From contig WJXW01000017.1 of the NCBI GenBank assembly GCA_015832175.1, positions 1,240,001-1,304,000 of the forward strand: a DNA stretch of 64,000 nt, in the 5' to 3' direction. Origin of the DNA: Paraphaeosphaeria minitans (taxonomy: Eukaryota; Ascomycota; Dothideomycetes; Pleosporales; Didymosphaeriaceae). How positions within the stretch are numbered: position 1 is the stretch's first letter; every line of letters starts with the position of its first letter. The position numbers and the translations under genes are program-made. The notes below the pieces were generated by a model. The model did no database searches and was not told where the DNA came from. It was given only the letters and a program-made list of their open reading frames with translations. Below are positions 21,803 to 33,836 of the stretch, in pieces.

Positions 21803-23631
21803 TCATGCTTGGTGGTCCTCCAGCTCCTCAGCCGTGCGCTTCGCCGACTCGGTCTGTATGGCCCACAGGCACGCAACAATGCCCAAGGCGCTCGAGACCA
21901 AAGTCACGTAGTACGCCGCCTTGTAGCATACGATGCCTTCGTCGCAGTTGAACTCACCACCAACCTGAACTTCAGAGTGCGAGTCGTATACCGCACCGTA
22001 AAACAAGTTGAAGATGTTCCCGCTCACAACAGGTGCGAGCGTCATGACGCCCCAGTTGACTGCAAAATTGTCGGGACCAAACGCATCGACCACCACGGCT
22101 GGAAGCACGCCGAAAAGAATGCCGTATGCGAGCCCACAGAGTCCAGACACCGCCCACAAGTGGTTGGGATTCTCGATCCGCGTGGCGCAGACTTGGGCAA
22201 TCACAAACACCGTAGCCGCTACCACCACGCACCAGAAGCGAGACCCGCCCAGTCGCTTCACAATCACATCGGACCCAATGCCCGATAACAAACGCCCTGA
22301 GAAAGAGCCCAGCGAGATGATGGAGACGTGCCAGAGTTGGCGGTGAGCAACAAAGTCTTTGCTGGCGGTGGGGTCCCAGTGGTTCCAGAGTGCTTGCGCG
22401 TCGTGCCCAATATTGCTGCTACCGTTAGTAACCCATACACAGCCACCTTCAAAACACTCACTTGATTGTCATCAATCCCACTCCAGTCAGCAGCCCCATG
22501 ATGACCCAAATCTGCCAGAACTCGAACTTGTATAGCAACGCCAACCCGGTAACATCTAGACAGTGTGAGTGATTCGATTTCCCACTGCGTCTACTAGCTG
22601 CATCGTCCTCTGGAATTATATCGCCAGGTCCGGACAGGAGGGAGGAGATTTCATCTGAATCGTCATCCCGTTCGTCATTGTCTGGTTGAAACGGTTGGCA
22701 AAGACAAGGGGCGCTTGAAAGTGGAAAGAAAGGCATTGCTTACTAGGCTCCATGTGTGGTATTGAAGTGCCGCTGTACCGGCTGCTGTGCTTGCTTCCGT
22801 TCGACCTGGTTTGATGGAGGACATTAGAGTTGCGGCGGGTGCGCTCATTGGTGGGCAGAACAGCATAGCCTGTGCCGGTCCTGTGGTCGACAACGTGGAG
22901 GAACGGCAACGCAGCCAACACGACCATTGACGTTCCAAAAGAGAGAAACGCGAGCAGGCTAGAAGTGTTGCCAGGAAACGCTATGCCGGCAATGAATGTG
23001 TAGAAGAAGGCGCTCAAGCCGAATGCCGCAAGCGGGAAGGCTGTCGCCGTGCCTCTGTGGGTTGGCCAATTGAGGGTGGCCACCTTCATGGCGGCTTGAA
23101 ATGCAGCGCAACTCCCCACGCCACTGAGAAACGAGCAGAAAGAGAGGAGTGCTACGCTCATGGAGCCAGCTCCGTCGTCATAAGCTTCAGCTGTCAGCTT
23201 CGGACTTGACCCCGCCAGCAGCCAACATACCGAAGCGAATTGGATAGTATCCTCCGAATAGGGAGAAGACTCCAATCAACGCAGCAAGACGAGGGCTCTT
23301 CCTGTCTGTAATCATGCCTACTGGTATGCCTGCAGCATACATGCCCATGTTCCCGGCGGTTCCCTGACAACGTCGTCAGCCGGAGTTTTCATATTCATGC
23401 ACGAGGATCGTACAATGATGTTGCTCTGCGTGGTGGAGAGCTGGAGCTTTTCGGCGAACTGCGGTGCCCATGCGGAATAGGCATACTGGTACGCGTCAGC
23501 TCTGGATACAAGTAGTTGCGATCCGGTATGCGCAAACATACATTCGTTCCACATGCCAGAGCGATGGCGGTAGCTGCGACGACGGAAACTACCCGCGTCT
23601 TTTGATGTGTCGGCTTCTCTGTGACGGCCAT
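21803..23631 (-). CDS. MFS transporter, nodulin-like/MCH1 type
   Basis: Six exons: 23631-23542, 23485-23414, 23363-23231, 23190-22744, 22681-22462 and 22415-21803; 524 residues. It is a 12-helix MFS protein of the nodulin-like group, which includes the yeast monocarboxylate-transporter homologue Mch1. Supporting segments: VVSVVAATAIALACGTNYAYSAWAPQF in helix 1 (motif positions 14-40), GNMGMYAAGIPVGMITDRKSPR, the NWPTHRGTATAFPLAAFGLSAFFYT loop-helix typical of the group, and LYKFEFWQIWVIMGLLTGVGLMTINNIG after the long acidic central loop. The second half shows SLGSFSGRLLSGIGSD. All five introns are short with standard sites; four boundaries are confirmed by family fit. Substrate unknown; likely vacuolar or plasma membrane. 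Confidence 0.9.
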
Positions 23632-24040
23632 TGCGCTCAGTGTGAGCAGACGGAGGGTTTGGTTATCGCGATATCATCAGGGTAAGGAGCTGGAGTGGGG
23701 AACAATCTCGCAGGATGTCCCGTTCGGGGGCAGATAAGGGACCGAGTATGATGGGTGAAATCTACGGACAGATGGACAGAGGGAAGACGAAGGAAAAGCA
23801 AGTGAATGTACAGAACAAGAAACCAGAAATTACAGAATTCACGATGCAATGCGAGAATCAAAAGGCGCAACGTTGGAACTCGGGGGGTGCATCCGATCGG
23901 AGATAAGCAGACCCTCAGCTTAAGCGTGCCAAGCCACGACTCAATGTGCAGTGCATGTGCCTGCGTCACAGTGCGCGGACTTGACGCCTTACCCTCACCC
24001 TCACCCTCATCACGACACACAACACCACGGCATCGCAACC
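23632..24040. other. Divergent promoter region, nodulin-like MFS and SERINC
   Basis: A 409-bp spacer. A CCCTCACCCTCACCCTCATC repeat lies just before the SERINC start. No gene. Confidence 0.45.
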
Positions 24041-25592
24041 ATGGGCGCATTGCTGTCGATCCCGATGCTGGCCTTGCCGAGCATCGGCTCTGTGAGTTTC
24101 GCGCGCTCTCCGTCGTCGCACCACTGACGTGCCCAGCTCTGGGGGGTTGCCGCCTCATGCTGTGGAGCAGCTACCTGCAGCGCCGTCTTTGGCTCCTGCG
24201 GTGGGAAGTGTGGAAACAGTATTGCTACACGAATCGCATACGCCCTCATCCTTCTCTTCAACTCGATCGTATCATGGATCATGCTCACCGACTGGGCCAT
24301 GAAGAAGCTCTCACACCTCACCCTGGACTACGTCGACATCAAGTGCCACGGCGAGCAATGCTACGGATACGTCGCCGTGCAGCGCATCAACTTTGCGCTC
24401 GGCTTCTTCCACGTCATAATGGCCATGATGCTCATCGGCGTGCGGAGCTCCAAGGACGGCCGCGCGCCCATCCAGAACGGCTTCTGGGGTCCCAAGATCA
24501 TCGCCTGGCTGGCAATGGTGGTCCTGACCTTCTTCATTCCAAACTCCTTCTTCATCGTCTGGGGCAACTACTTTGCCATGATTGGTGCCTGCCTCTTCCT
24601 CCTCATCGGCTTGATCCTGCTCGTCGACCTTGCGCATAACTGGGCCGAGTACTGCCAAGAGAAGATCGAGGTCACAGAGTCTAGAGTGTGGACCGGGATG
24701 CTCGTAGGATCGGCGCTGTTAATGTATCTGTCTTCATTCGCTATGACTGTGGTCATGTACATCTACTTTGCCAGAAGCGGATGCGGCATGAACCAGGCTG
24801 CCATCACCGTGAGTACAACCCCACTCTGGAAGACGCGCGTGCTAACAGTCCTAGATTAACCTGATCTTGTTGCTCTTGTCGTCCATCGTCTCGATTCACC
24901 CAGCCGTCCAGAATGTCAACCCCCGCGCCGGGCTCGCTCAGTCGGCGATTGTCGCCATCTACTGCACATACCTGACCATGTCTGCGGTCGGCATGGAACC
25001 CGACGATCACCAATGCAACCCGCTCATCCGCGCTCGCGGGACTCGCAAAGCAACAATCATAATCGGCGCCATTGTGACGTTTGTAACCGTTGCCTACACC
25101 ACGACACGTGCGGCTACCTACGGCCTGGCGCTTGGCGCCCAAGGCAACTCCTACGGAAACGGATACACTCAAGTAGGAACCGAAGACTACGAACACGGTC
25201 TCGTGACCCAGCAGCCCGAATCACGCCGTGAGATGCGTGCTGCCGCTCTCCGTGCCGCTGTTGAATCCGGCTCCCTCCCCGCGTCCGCGCTCGACGAGTC
25301 AGACAGTGAAGATGAGGACGAGGGACCTTCCAAGGCCCCACGGGACGACGAGCGCAATGCCACCCAGTACAACTACACTCTTTTCCACGTGATTTTTCTC
25401 CTCAGCACGACTTGGGTTGCCACGCTTCTGACGACCAACTTTGATGAGAAAGACATGCAGAACGACTTTGTACCCGTCGGCAGGACATACTGGGCGAGTT
25501 GGGCGAAGATCATCAGTGCCTGGGTCTGCTACGGAATCTATACGTGGAGTTTGGTGGCTCCACTTGTTCTGCCTGAACGGTTTGATTACTAG
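24041..25592 (+). CDS. SERINC/TMS1 family membrane protein
   Basis: Three exons: 24041-24091, 24137-24808 and 24855-25592; 486 residues. SERINC/Tms1 proteins are multi-pass proteins of ER/Golgi/vacuole membranes, linked to serine incorporation into lipids and shown in animals to have lipid scramblase activity. The family opening is clear: MGALLSIPMLA, then the cysteine-rich AASCCGAATCSAVFG and CGGKCGNSIATRIAYA. Further helices include SWIMLTDWAMKKL, FGFFHVIMAMMLIGV-like ALGFFHVIMAMMLIG, and LVDLAHNWAEYCQEK. The long cytoplasmic loop is acidic (DESDSEDEDEG). The end has the typical HVIFLLSTTWVATLLTTNF and WAKIISAWVCYGIYTWSLVAP. Introns are 45 and 46 nt, both phase 0. Confidence 0.95.
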
Positions 25593-26109
25593 CATCGGGA
25601 TGTGGAATTCATGTATGGCGTGGCATTGTAATGTATCGTTTTGACGTTACTCTTGCGTTTGGCTTTTCTCTTGTCTTTGTAATGTTGTAGGTGCGAAACC
25701 CTTCGCTAGAAGCATATACCCAATAATGACCTGTTTCCGTAAACACCCTGACGTAGGTGACGTACCATGTATGGCAGACACAATTACAGCTCGACACTTG
25801 GAGGAGGACTCGTGAGACGATGATAGCGTTTATGATACATCCAATCGGGGTTAGTTTAACGGCCGTCGCATTGACGGAGATGCTGCCCCCGCAAAGGCGG
25901 AGGTGGAGCTCTGTGCCTCGGCTCACTTCGGGTTGAAGATAGGTAGGTAGCTTTCCGTGTATGCGAACATCATAAATCTCAAGAGCTACATGACATAAGT
26001 AAACCTAACCACAGACGTCTATCCCATAATAACTCTCATATTAACCACCTAAGCATAGACGGATAACCCTTATCTCGAAGCAGAGCTCCAGTTCAGCCTC
26101 GTCTCCACA
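25593..26109. other. 3' flank of SERINC and promoter of MDR gene
   Basis: Moderately AT-rich, no coding signal. A short GATAGGTAGGTAG microsatellite-like stretch is near 25939. Confidence 0.4.
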
Positions 26110-27304
26110 ATGCCCTCCGCAATCGCCATCAAACAAGTCCCCGGCAAACCAGGCCAAGTCTACTACCCCCTCGAGAAAATCACAATCCCCGAGCCAAAAC
26201 CCTCAGAAAACGAGGTCTGTCATCCCCAGACCATCCCTCCGGCAACCTTACTGACCTCCCCACAGGTTGTCATATCCCTCACCGCCGCCGCCCTCAACCA
26301 CCGCGACCTCTTCATCCGCCAACACCTCTACCCAGGCACCACCTTCGGCGTGCCCCTCCTCGCCGACGGCGTCGGCCTCGTTTCACAGACTGGCTCCTCC
26401 CCCGCAGCTCAGAGATGGAACGGAAAGCGCGTCCTCCTGAACCCCGGGACGGGCTGGAAAGACTCCCCCGATGGCCCCGAGCACCCCAAAGGCTACGCCA
26501 TCATGGGCGGTACGAAATTCAATCCCGTGGGCACCCTCGCCGACGTCGCAACGCTGGATGCGGGCGAGCTGGAGGCGTGTCCGGAGCATCTGAGCGACGA
26601 GGAGGCCGCCGCGCTGTCGCTCACGGGGTTGACGGCGTGGCGCGCGTTCTTCGTCAAGAGCGCCAATGCGCTGCCGGGGAGGAATATCCTTGTGACGGGG
26701 ATTGGGGGCGGGGTGGCGTTGATGGTGCTGCTGTTTGGGGTGGCGCAGGGGTGTAACGTTTATGTGAGCAGTGGGGATCAGACCAAGATCGATAAGGCGA
26801 TGAAGCTGGGTGCGAAGGGTGGCGTTAGCTACAAGGAGGAGGGATGGGAGAAGAAGCTCAGGGCGAGTCTGCCCAAGGATAGGCCGTTTTTCGATGCGAT
26901 TGTGGACGGCGCGGGTGGGGATATCGTGGCGAAGGGGACGAAGCTATTGAAGGTGTGATGCTGGGATGTTCTACCGCTGAAGGGATACCTAGTGCTAACG
27001 CTGTGCTTAGGCCGGAGGTGTCATCTCCGTCTACGGCATGACCGTCTCTCCGAAAATGCCCTTCCTCATGACGGCCGTGCTCAGCAACATCGAGGTGCGT
27101 GGCTCGACTATGGGGTCGCGGAAGGAGTTCGCGGATATGGTGCAGTTTGTGCGCGAGAAGAAGATTAGGCCTATTGTCAGCAGGAGCGTTCATGGTATGG
27201 ATATTGGGCAGTTGAATGGACTCTTCGAGGATATGAAGAACGCAACGCAGTTTGGGAAGTTGGTGGTCACGCTTGGCGACAAGGGGAAGGCGAGTAAGCT
27301 GTAG
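26110..27304 (+). CDS. Medium-chain dehydrogenase/reductase, quinone-oxidoreductase-like
   Basis: Three exons: 26110-26214, 26266-26952 and 27011-27304; 361 residues. It belongs to the zinc-type alcohol dehydrogenase-like (YogA/quinone oxidoreductase) group of MDR proteins, which reduce carbonyls or quinones with NAD(P)H. Supporting motifs: LNHRDLFIRQHLYPG and PLLADGVGLV in the GroES-like domain, SLTGLTAWRAFF, and the Rossmann signature NILVTGIGGGVALMVLLFG. The structural-zinc cysteine cluster of true alcohol dehydrogenases is absent. Intron 1 is 51 nt without a stop, so it can be read through in frame; removing it restores the usual NEVVISLTAAALNHRD. The substrate is unknown. Confidence 0.9.
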
Positions 27305-28186
27305 TGGTGCTGGAGGTATTGGAGCATGGTCCAGAATCCGAGCCAGTTCATGTGTAGATATAGGCACGAATGAAAGAAAAGGAAACACTGTGAGTGTTTA
27401 CCAGCAACAAGCTGTAGACGACGTGTGCAGAGGAAGCCAAGGTATGGTGACAACAGGCAGGTGCGTTCGGCGACATGGATGAGTCCTTCAAAGCCCTTCT
27501 CGTTGACACCCATTGGGACTACATGCTCTGGCCAGCACGACTCGCGTCCTCATCACGACCGCAGGCCCCTTCCACCGTCATGGAAGGATTCCGGATACGG
27601 GGTTGGTGTATCGTTCGTGGAGTCTGATGGGATATGGGGGGGCGTTTGGATATTTCACGGGTAGGATAGCTGCGAATCGTATCTCGTGTCTCTTTGACAT
27701 GCTGGGTTGATAGTGAGCTTTCCTGATATTGCTGGTTTCGCCTTTGACAAAGGTACTCACGAGTGTTTTACCGTCTTCGAAAAAGTAGGTGAAAGCGCCT
27801 TCCTTGCCCTTGGATGAGCTTGTTGGCCTTTTTGGATAGAGCCAAAGCAGACGATCATACTGCCTGGGAGACTGTAGCGCGCCGAGTAACTCAGCTCCCA
27901 GAAAGGCGTTTGTGAGATGGAGTTCTCAGGAGAAATCATCATGTACTCTCTGTCGGCGTTTTGTCGTGGTTGCAATTGAGGCGTCGGCATTTGCCCTCCT
28001 ACCTATTGCATGCTCGTGCCGACAGAAGCCGTGCACGTGAACAACGTCCCTCACCAGCTTAGCGTGCCTTCCAACTCGACAGAGTAAGAAGGCGTGTCCC
28101 CTCTCACCTAAAATTTAGCCGTGTGAGCTGTCTTCACGCAAACACCTTCGCTGTTGTAGTTTTGACCGCTCGAGAAGGACCTCACT
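27305..28186. other. Gene-free interval with possible coding remnants
   Basis: No complete gene. A plus-strand stretch at about 27534-27590 reads LASTTRVLITTAGPFHRHG, resembling the cofactor-domain loop of saccharopine-dehydrogenase-like oxidoreductases. It is followed at once by unrelated sequence. On the minus strand an ORF at 27757-27990 ends at a GTGAGT donor-like site, but no partner exon is convincing. A decayed gene or chance similarity; see findings. Confidence 0.3.
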
Positions 28187-29371
28187 ATGAAGCTCACGTT
28201 GTGGGCGGTATCGGCCTTCTTGGCTATCGGACTCGCACTCCAGGATCATCTCCAGTACTCTCACATTGGAAGTGATGATCATGATGGTACCAACGTGACG
28301 CGTAGGTGGTAAGTCTTTCCCTGAGCTGCATCTCTGGGGCAAACACTTGACGCGTCGGCTGCCAGGAACTACCCACCGCCAGAGATTGCGTCTGAAGATC
28401 TCTGGGACCAGGTGGTCTGCAAGGGAACCAACCTCTGGTTAGACATGTTCAGGGACAATGGGCAAATTAACCCCAGCATGGTAAAGAGGTGGAGACTGTA
28501 TCAGACAGCGGCGTGGGGCTATGGGATCATATACCGCCTCCTTCCTCAGCATCGTAACCTGGGAGGAATCGGCCTTCCACCTAGCAGTTATGGTATCGCA
28601 AGGGCACTCGCCAGTCTCGGGAAATCGGATAGAGACAGGCAAGATGGAGGACTGATCACCATGTGCGAGATCTACCATTTCAGCCTAGAGCAACTGAGGC
28701 AGGTCCCCCCGATTCCTATCAATCAACAGACATATGCGAGACCACCGATTGGGCAACGCAGCAGGTACACAGGCATGACTTCACAATGGGGTTATAGTGT
28801 CGTCGACGGCACCATCATCAACACAAACATCAAAAGCGCAGTGGCCGCTGCCAACGAACGCAACCCACCAGTACCATACTACGATCTTCCTGATTTACGT
28901 ACGCTGTCTGACTTGCAGTTCGTTGTCTGGGATAATGAAGCGAGTTACATGCATGCCGACGCAGTCAAGAACCTTCAGTGGTACTTTGTGGCAAGCATCG
29001 TCAACGAGGAGGCCCGGCAAGTCATCAGAGCAGCACTCTCGCAATTGCATTGGGGAAATGATCAACCGCTGCTTCCATGGCCCGGACTTTGGGTTCCCAT
29101 AACCGTGGATGCTGGTCGAGCTATACTGGGCAGTCCGCTTGGAAAGACACTCGGCTACTTCCTCGTGCAACACAAGGAACAACTGGGCAACATGTGGGTC
29201 GACGGTGTAGTCATTTTTCAAGGAGATACACCGCACGGGGCTGCTTGTCTGGCGTTTCACGTGCGGCAGCCTGCGCCGAGACCTCTGACGATCCTCGAAA
29301 TCAATCCATTGGATCCGATCGGTGACCCCATGGGCGGACCGCAGAGGCTTCTTCCAGATCCGCGGTATTAG
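28187..29371 (+). CDS. Secreted protein of unknown function, 375 aa
   Basis: Two exons, 28187-28308 and 28366-29371, with a 57-nt intron (GTAAGT donor, CCAG acceptor). Residues 1-18 (MKLTLWAVSAFLAIGLAL) form a signal peptide. The mature protein has only three cysteines, no membrane helix and no GPI signal. Conserved-looking blocks are WDQVVCKGTNLWLDMF near the N-terminus, and LGYFLVQHKEQLGNMWVDGV followed by VIFQGDTPHG and CLAFHVR near the C-terminus. I believe similar proteins with an 'LVQHKxxLG' segment exist in other Dothideomycetes, but no function is known to me. An N-glycosylation site (NVT) follows the signal peptide. Its neighbour, the pectinase, is also secreted and convergent. Confidence 0.85.
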
Positions 29372-29700
29372 TCTTATGGGACGTGCAAATTCACAAGGCT
29401 CCCAGCATTTCTGTCAATCACGCAGGCAGGTGACAGGAGGATGAGCGGCCGAGATGGCGGTGCGACTGGCTCTGGATTCCTTAATGCATCCAAATCGGAA
29501 GCGGTTGGGATGATGAAACGTGTGAGATGGTAATTAAGCATGGTTCTTGGGCCTAAGGTGCATGTCATTTGGGGTTACGACTATCAAAGTAGATAGCGCA
29601 GCAAGTCGATTGACACTGCCCGAATGCACAGGTATTCTCCCAAGTATACCACTTGAATTCATATCCAACTTTCATGCTGCAGCTTAAATCTCCAAGGCTC
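29372..29700. other. Interval between convergent genes
   Basis: 3' flanks of the secreted unknown and the polygalacturonase. Nothing recognised. Confidence 0.4.
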
Positions 29701-31196
29701 TCAGTAGCATGCAACCCCACTCGGTAAATTCGTACACTTTGCATACTTCTTCCCCCCGGTGACCGCAACATTGCTCCACGTCCACCCCGTGCATGCCCCA
29801 CTGCCGCAAGTCACAACAACATCATACCCTGAACTGGACACAGCGCCGCTACCTGTGACGTTCTCGATGGTTAAGCCGGTGATGGGGACGCCGGACGAAG
29901 CAGTGCCGCCGTCGAGGTCACCTCCGTCGTAGTTCTGCTCGATGAGAATCCCGTACCTGCGAGGCGTGAGCTACTGCGGGTCAGGAAAAAGGCCGAAGAA
30001 GGACGATGCATACTTTGAGATTGAGGCAAGCGTGATCTTGTTGTACGTCATGCCCTTGATGGCACCTGTTTTGTTCTCGATAGCTTTGACGCGGATGCCT
30101 GGTCCTCGTTAGTCCAATGCGAAAGAACTTGGGAGGTTGCATACCGTTGACCGACTTCTTGACCTCGTTGTTGTAGAACGTCACCGTGTCCACAACGTTG
30201 TTGTCACGCCCACCTACAGATCCGATCGACAGCCCGTGACCGCCCGAGCAGACCCCGTTCTGGAACGTGATTTTCTATCGATGATTGTCAGTATTCTGCA
30301 GTCGTCGTGTATGCTGAGCACGGCCGGGTTTTTTGAGGATGTATTCCGGTGCTGCAATGGAGTAGCGAGACGCCCTCGAAGAAACGGAGGGAATTCGAAA
30401 TTGGTGATGCGACTTACAGTTCCTGAGTTGATAGCCACACAATCATCCTGGTTATACACATTGGCGCCATCGATCAGGACGTTATTGCTGCTCCCGATGT
30501 CAAAGCCATCGGTGTTTTTGCCCTGGCTGTCCCCGGCCGAGTTGTCAATCGTCATGCTCGTAATAGTCAACCCATTCACACCATTGATGCTCACCGCCTG
30601 GACCGGTGTGTTCTGGATATGTAGGTTGGTGATGGACGAGCTGATCAGATTGTGCGCGGCGAAGAACTTGGGCTTAGTCTTGCCACTACTGCCACCTCCG
30701 CCGTCCCACCAACGGGCGCCGTCAGGGTCAAGTAACGCGCCTGAGGCACCAGAGATCTTGATCCCGGTACCCTGGATTTGGAGGAGAGGCCCGACCCATT
30801 CTTTGTAGCCCCAGGTGGTGGTGCCTTGAAAGATGATCTGTGATCGTATGTGTCAGTGAACTGGTTCTGGCTTGATCGTATTCTGACAGGCTAGGGGGCT
30901 TAAAGGATTCAGAGAGCAGGGTAATAGGTTGGGGAATCACCCACCGAAGTGTCATCAGGAAGCTTGGAGAGATCCAGTGTTACGCCAGACGGAACAGCGA
31001 CATTGGATAGCACGATAGTCGAGCACGCTGTCTGGCTCGCACTGGCGGATGCGGCACCATTGGATCCCGAAAATGTGCAACTGGTGGCACGCTTGGTGAG
31101 GGGAGCCTTTGGAGCTGAAGTAATGGCTGGCTGTGCTACAGGCGAAGCATTGCCCAAGACGACCAAGGAAGCCAGAAGCGCAGCAGATACGAGCAT
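29701..31196 (-). CDS. Endopolygalacturonase, GH28
   Basis: Five exons: 31196-30945, 30837-30418, 30274-30145, 30098-30014 and 29956-29701; 380 residues. It is a secreted pectinase that cleaves alpha-1,4 bonds of polygalacturonate in plant cell walls. A signal peptide (1-18) is followed by a propeptide ending in the dibasic KR before ATSCTF. Catalytic GH28 motifs are all intact: N192-T-D-G-F-D197, D215-D216-C, G-H237-G and R270-V-K272, where the usual motif is RIK. The mature protein carries the expected cysteines, ending GVACY. The start at 31196 is preferred over an in-frame ATG at 31256 because the TATA box at 31274-31282 leaves no room for a leader before the latter, and because 31196 gives a clean signal peptide. 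The enzyme suggests a plant-associated or saprotrophic life style. Confidence 0.95.
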
Positions 31197-32117
31197 TACG
31201 ATGAACAAACACGCAGTGAATGCCACGACTACAATCTTAGTCTGCAGGAAAAACACTCTTGGCTCAAGTACAAGTTTTTATATGCCGACATAGTTCTTAC
31301 CAGCAGTGCAGTGGAAGACGATAATTTCCGGAGATGATGAGAGATCCCTCCAGTCGCGAAGCAGACGCGTAACACTGGCGCCCTTAATTTATCGAGATGG
31401 ACTGGTGTGGTTTTTCAACATAGTGTACAAGGGTCGTTCTGTGCGGAAATTCAGTACACCGCAAGATGAAGTCTGGGGTATATGGAGGGAGACACGCGTG
31501 TGCGGTTTAGTCCTTCGACCCACCCCCGCAATTCTATACCTGTAATGCCGTGGCATTAATTTCCGGCGCTAGTCCTCCGTAATTTGTAGCGGATAAGGTA
31601 GCTATGCCCACACGGACGGAGGAAATGCTACTTCACTCCTTCCACGAATCATCATATCTGGTGAGAAGCGTGCATTTTGATATGCGCTCTGGGCGGCTAG
31701 GAGAGGGATTCCAGGAATTTGACATCGCATCACACTAGTCTGACCTGAGTAAGCATATGGGCATCCTTTTAGAGGTACAGGTAACTCGTGGAGACAAGTG
31801 AGAAGTTTAGCACGTCGATGGAGAACAAATGGCCTTGGTCAGGTAAGGCTGGCCTGTACGCACGACAGAAGCCGCTTCAGTATTTATCTCCGTAGCATGC
31901 GTCCGGTCTGGGGCTAGCGTTGGCGGCCGCCGCTAACGGTTCCAAGGTGCCATACACTCATCATGTTCGGCTCCCATCACCGACCCGTTTTCCGGTGCAT
32001 TCAGTTGCCGTAATACGGTATCAAACTTTCGAGTCGACTGTTAGGTTGTTCTGAAAGTGGACAGGACCTCGCAGCAAAAGCGATCCGTGATCACAAATTC
32101 CTTTCGTACCTGCAACC
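31197..32117. promoter_or_regulatory. Divergent promoter region, polygalacturonase and SDR
   Basis: This 921-bp spacer holds three SYGGRG-type CreA-like sites: CTGGGG near 31472, GCGGGG (minus strand) near 31519, and CTGGGG near 31907. Carbon-catabolite repression of pectinases through CreA is well known in ascomycetes, so regulation by CreA is plausible. Single 6-mers are weak evidence. Confidence 0.4.
31274..31282 (-). promoter_or_regulatory. TATA box of the polygalacturonase gene
   Basis: TATAAAAAC on the minus strand, about 80 nt upstream of the chosen ATG at 31196. Confidence 0.6.
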
Positions 32118-33133
32118 ATGGCTTCTTCCTCGGCTTACGACTCCAGCTCACTCTTTATGGTTGATGGCATCGTTGCCGTCATCACTGGGGGCGGCAGTGG
32201 TCAGTACCAATACCCAATAGTCCGCTTGACCTCACTGCTCATTTGAAGAAAGGCATTGGTCTGATGATGACCCGCGCGCTGGCTTTCAACGGTGCGAAGA
32301 AGGTTTATATCGTCGGACGTCGTCTCGAGAAACTCCAAGAGGCTGCCAAGGAGCACGAAAGCATCATTCCAATCCAAGGCGATGTGACCTCAAAAGAAGA
32401 TCTTCAAGCCGCAGTTGACAGAATCACCAGCGAGGTTGGCTACGTCAACCTTGTCATCGCCAACTCTGGTGATATTGGGCCCCCAGTCCGATATAACCCA
32501 GATTACTCAATCAAAGAACTCCGCGAGAACCTCTTCACTAATTTCAATCCGGTAGACATGACAAACACATTGAATCTCAATGTCACTGCTGCTTTCTTCA
32601 CCATGACGGCCTTTGTTGAGCTTCTTGACGCGGGCAATAAACATGCACTTTCGGGTGGTTTTGGGAAGCCCGCAGAAAATAGCAAGGTGCCCTTGATCCA
32701 AAGTCAGGTCATCTTCATGAGCAGCATATCAGCGTTCAGCAGGCACTCGTCATCATCAGTTCCATATGCTGCGAGCAAGGTAGCCATCATGCAGATCGCG
32801 AAGCACTCCAGCTCCCAGCTTTCCCGCTACGGAATTCGCGTGAATGCCCTCTCGCCTGGCCGTAAGTGCATTCCCACCCTTTTTCCAAGGTGTTAAGCTA
32901 ACAATTCTTCGCTAGTCTTCCCGTCTGAGCTGGCCTCCGCGCTGATAAACACTAGAAAGCCCGAAGAAGAGTCGCCAAGTGATCCAAGGTTCACCCCTTC
33001 CAGACGCTTCGGGACCGATGAAGAAATGTCCGGTGCCATACTGTATCTAGCCAGTCGAGCGGGTGCGTTTACCAACGGGACCGTCTTTACGCTGGATGGT
33101 GGCCGCTTGTCAGTCATTCCAAGCACGTACTAG
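32118..33133 (+). CDS. Short-chain dehydrogenase/reductase
   Basis: Three exons: 32118-32199, 32253-32861 and 32916-33133; 302 residues. Classical SDR: VITGGGSGIGLMM for NAD(P), with the first intron falling inside this motif, DVTSKEDL (acidic residue after beta-3), ANSGD in place of NNAG, MSSISA with the catalytic serine and YAASK for Tyr/Lys. NALSPG and the C-terminal FTNGTVFTLDGGRLS are also standard. The asparagine-alanine-glycine signature is partly changed to A-N-S-G, as in several fungal SDRs. Substrate unknown. Divergent from the polygalacturonase, but nothing in the sequence links it to pectin metabolism. Confidence 0.92.
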
Positions 33134-33836
33134 ATGTGTGCATCAGTTGGCATCTCATTTCGCTGGAACTTCTACTATTGGATCATATCTGTGTACCCAG
33201 CCTCTGACAGAGGGGGCACATAAATTGACCGAGTGCCTCTAAATGGAACATAGTGAGCTTCTTCTGATTTCGGCAGAGTTTGACAGATTTGTCTTTCGTC
33301 TGAGTGCCAGCATGCAGGTGCTGACTGATGCACGTGAGATCAGGTACATTGAGCTGCGAACACGATCAAAGAATTCGTTGGGTGAACGTGTCATTAGCTT
33401 CAACAAACAACAATACCCTGAATCGAGGACCGCTGAATCGAGGAACGGTTGCGGGAACTGCGGTTAAGCTCCGCTCAACACGACCTGGGTTGCGGCTGCA
33501 CGTCGGAGGATGTCCGTCGCCCCCTATCTGTGGTGTGACTCTGTATGGTGGCATGGAAACAGACTGACGGGATGGTGACGGTTTCATACGCCGTGTCACA
33601 GTGGAACAGAATTGATTCTCCTTCAAAAAACGGCAGTGAGTCGGGTCTGACTACGATATGCCCGCATTCGATACCGATGTCGCAAACTTCTCAACTATGA
33701 AGGAGGTAATGCTAGTAGAGGCCACTCACGAAATTCAATTTAATTCATTGCTAGTGGTGCCAGCAAGTCTTGCGCGATTGCATCTTGTTTCAGAAAAGCA
33801 GGCGCACGGTTCACACCGACTGTCTACTCGAATGAC
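33134..33836. other. Gene-free interval, 0.7 kb
   Basis: 3' flank of the SDR gene and of the convergent small membrane-protein gene. It contains imperfect short direct repeats (CTGAATCGAGGA near 33418 and 33430). No gene seen. Confidence 0.4.

Noticed and set aside
31197..31256. Polygalacturonase start at 31256 (MFFLQTKI)
   Set aside because: Lies only about 20 nt from the TATA box and would place 20 extra residues before a good signal peptide.
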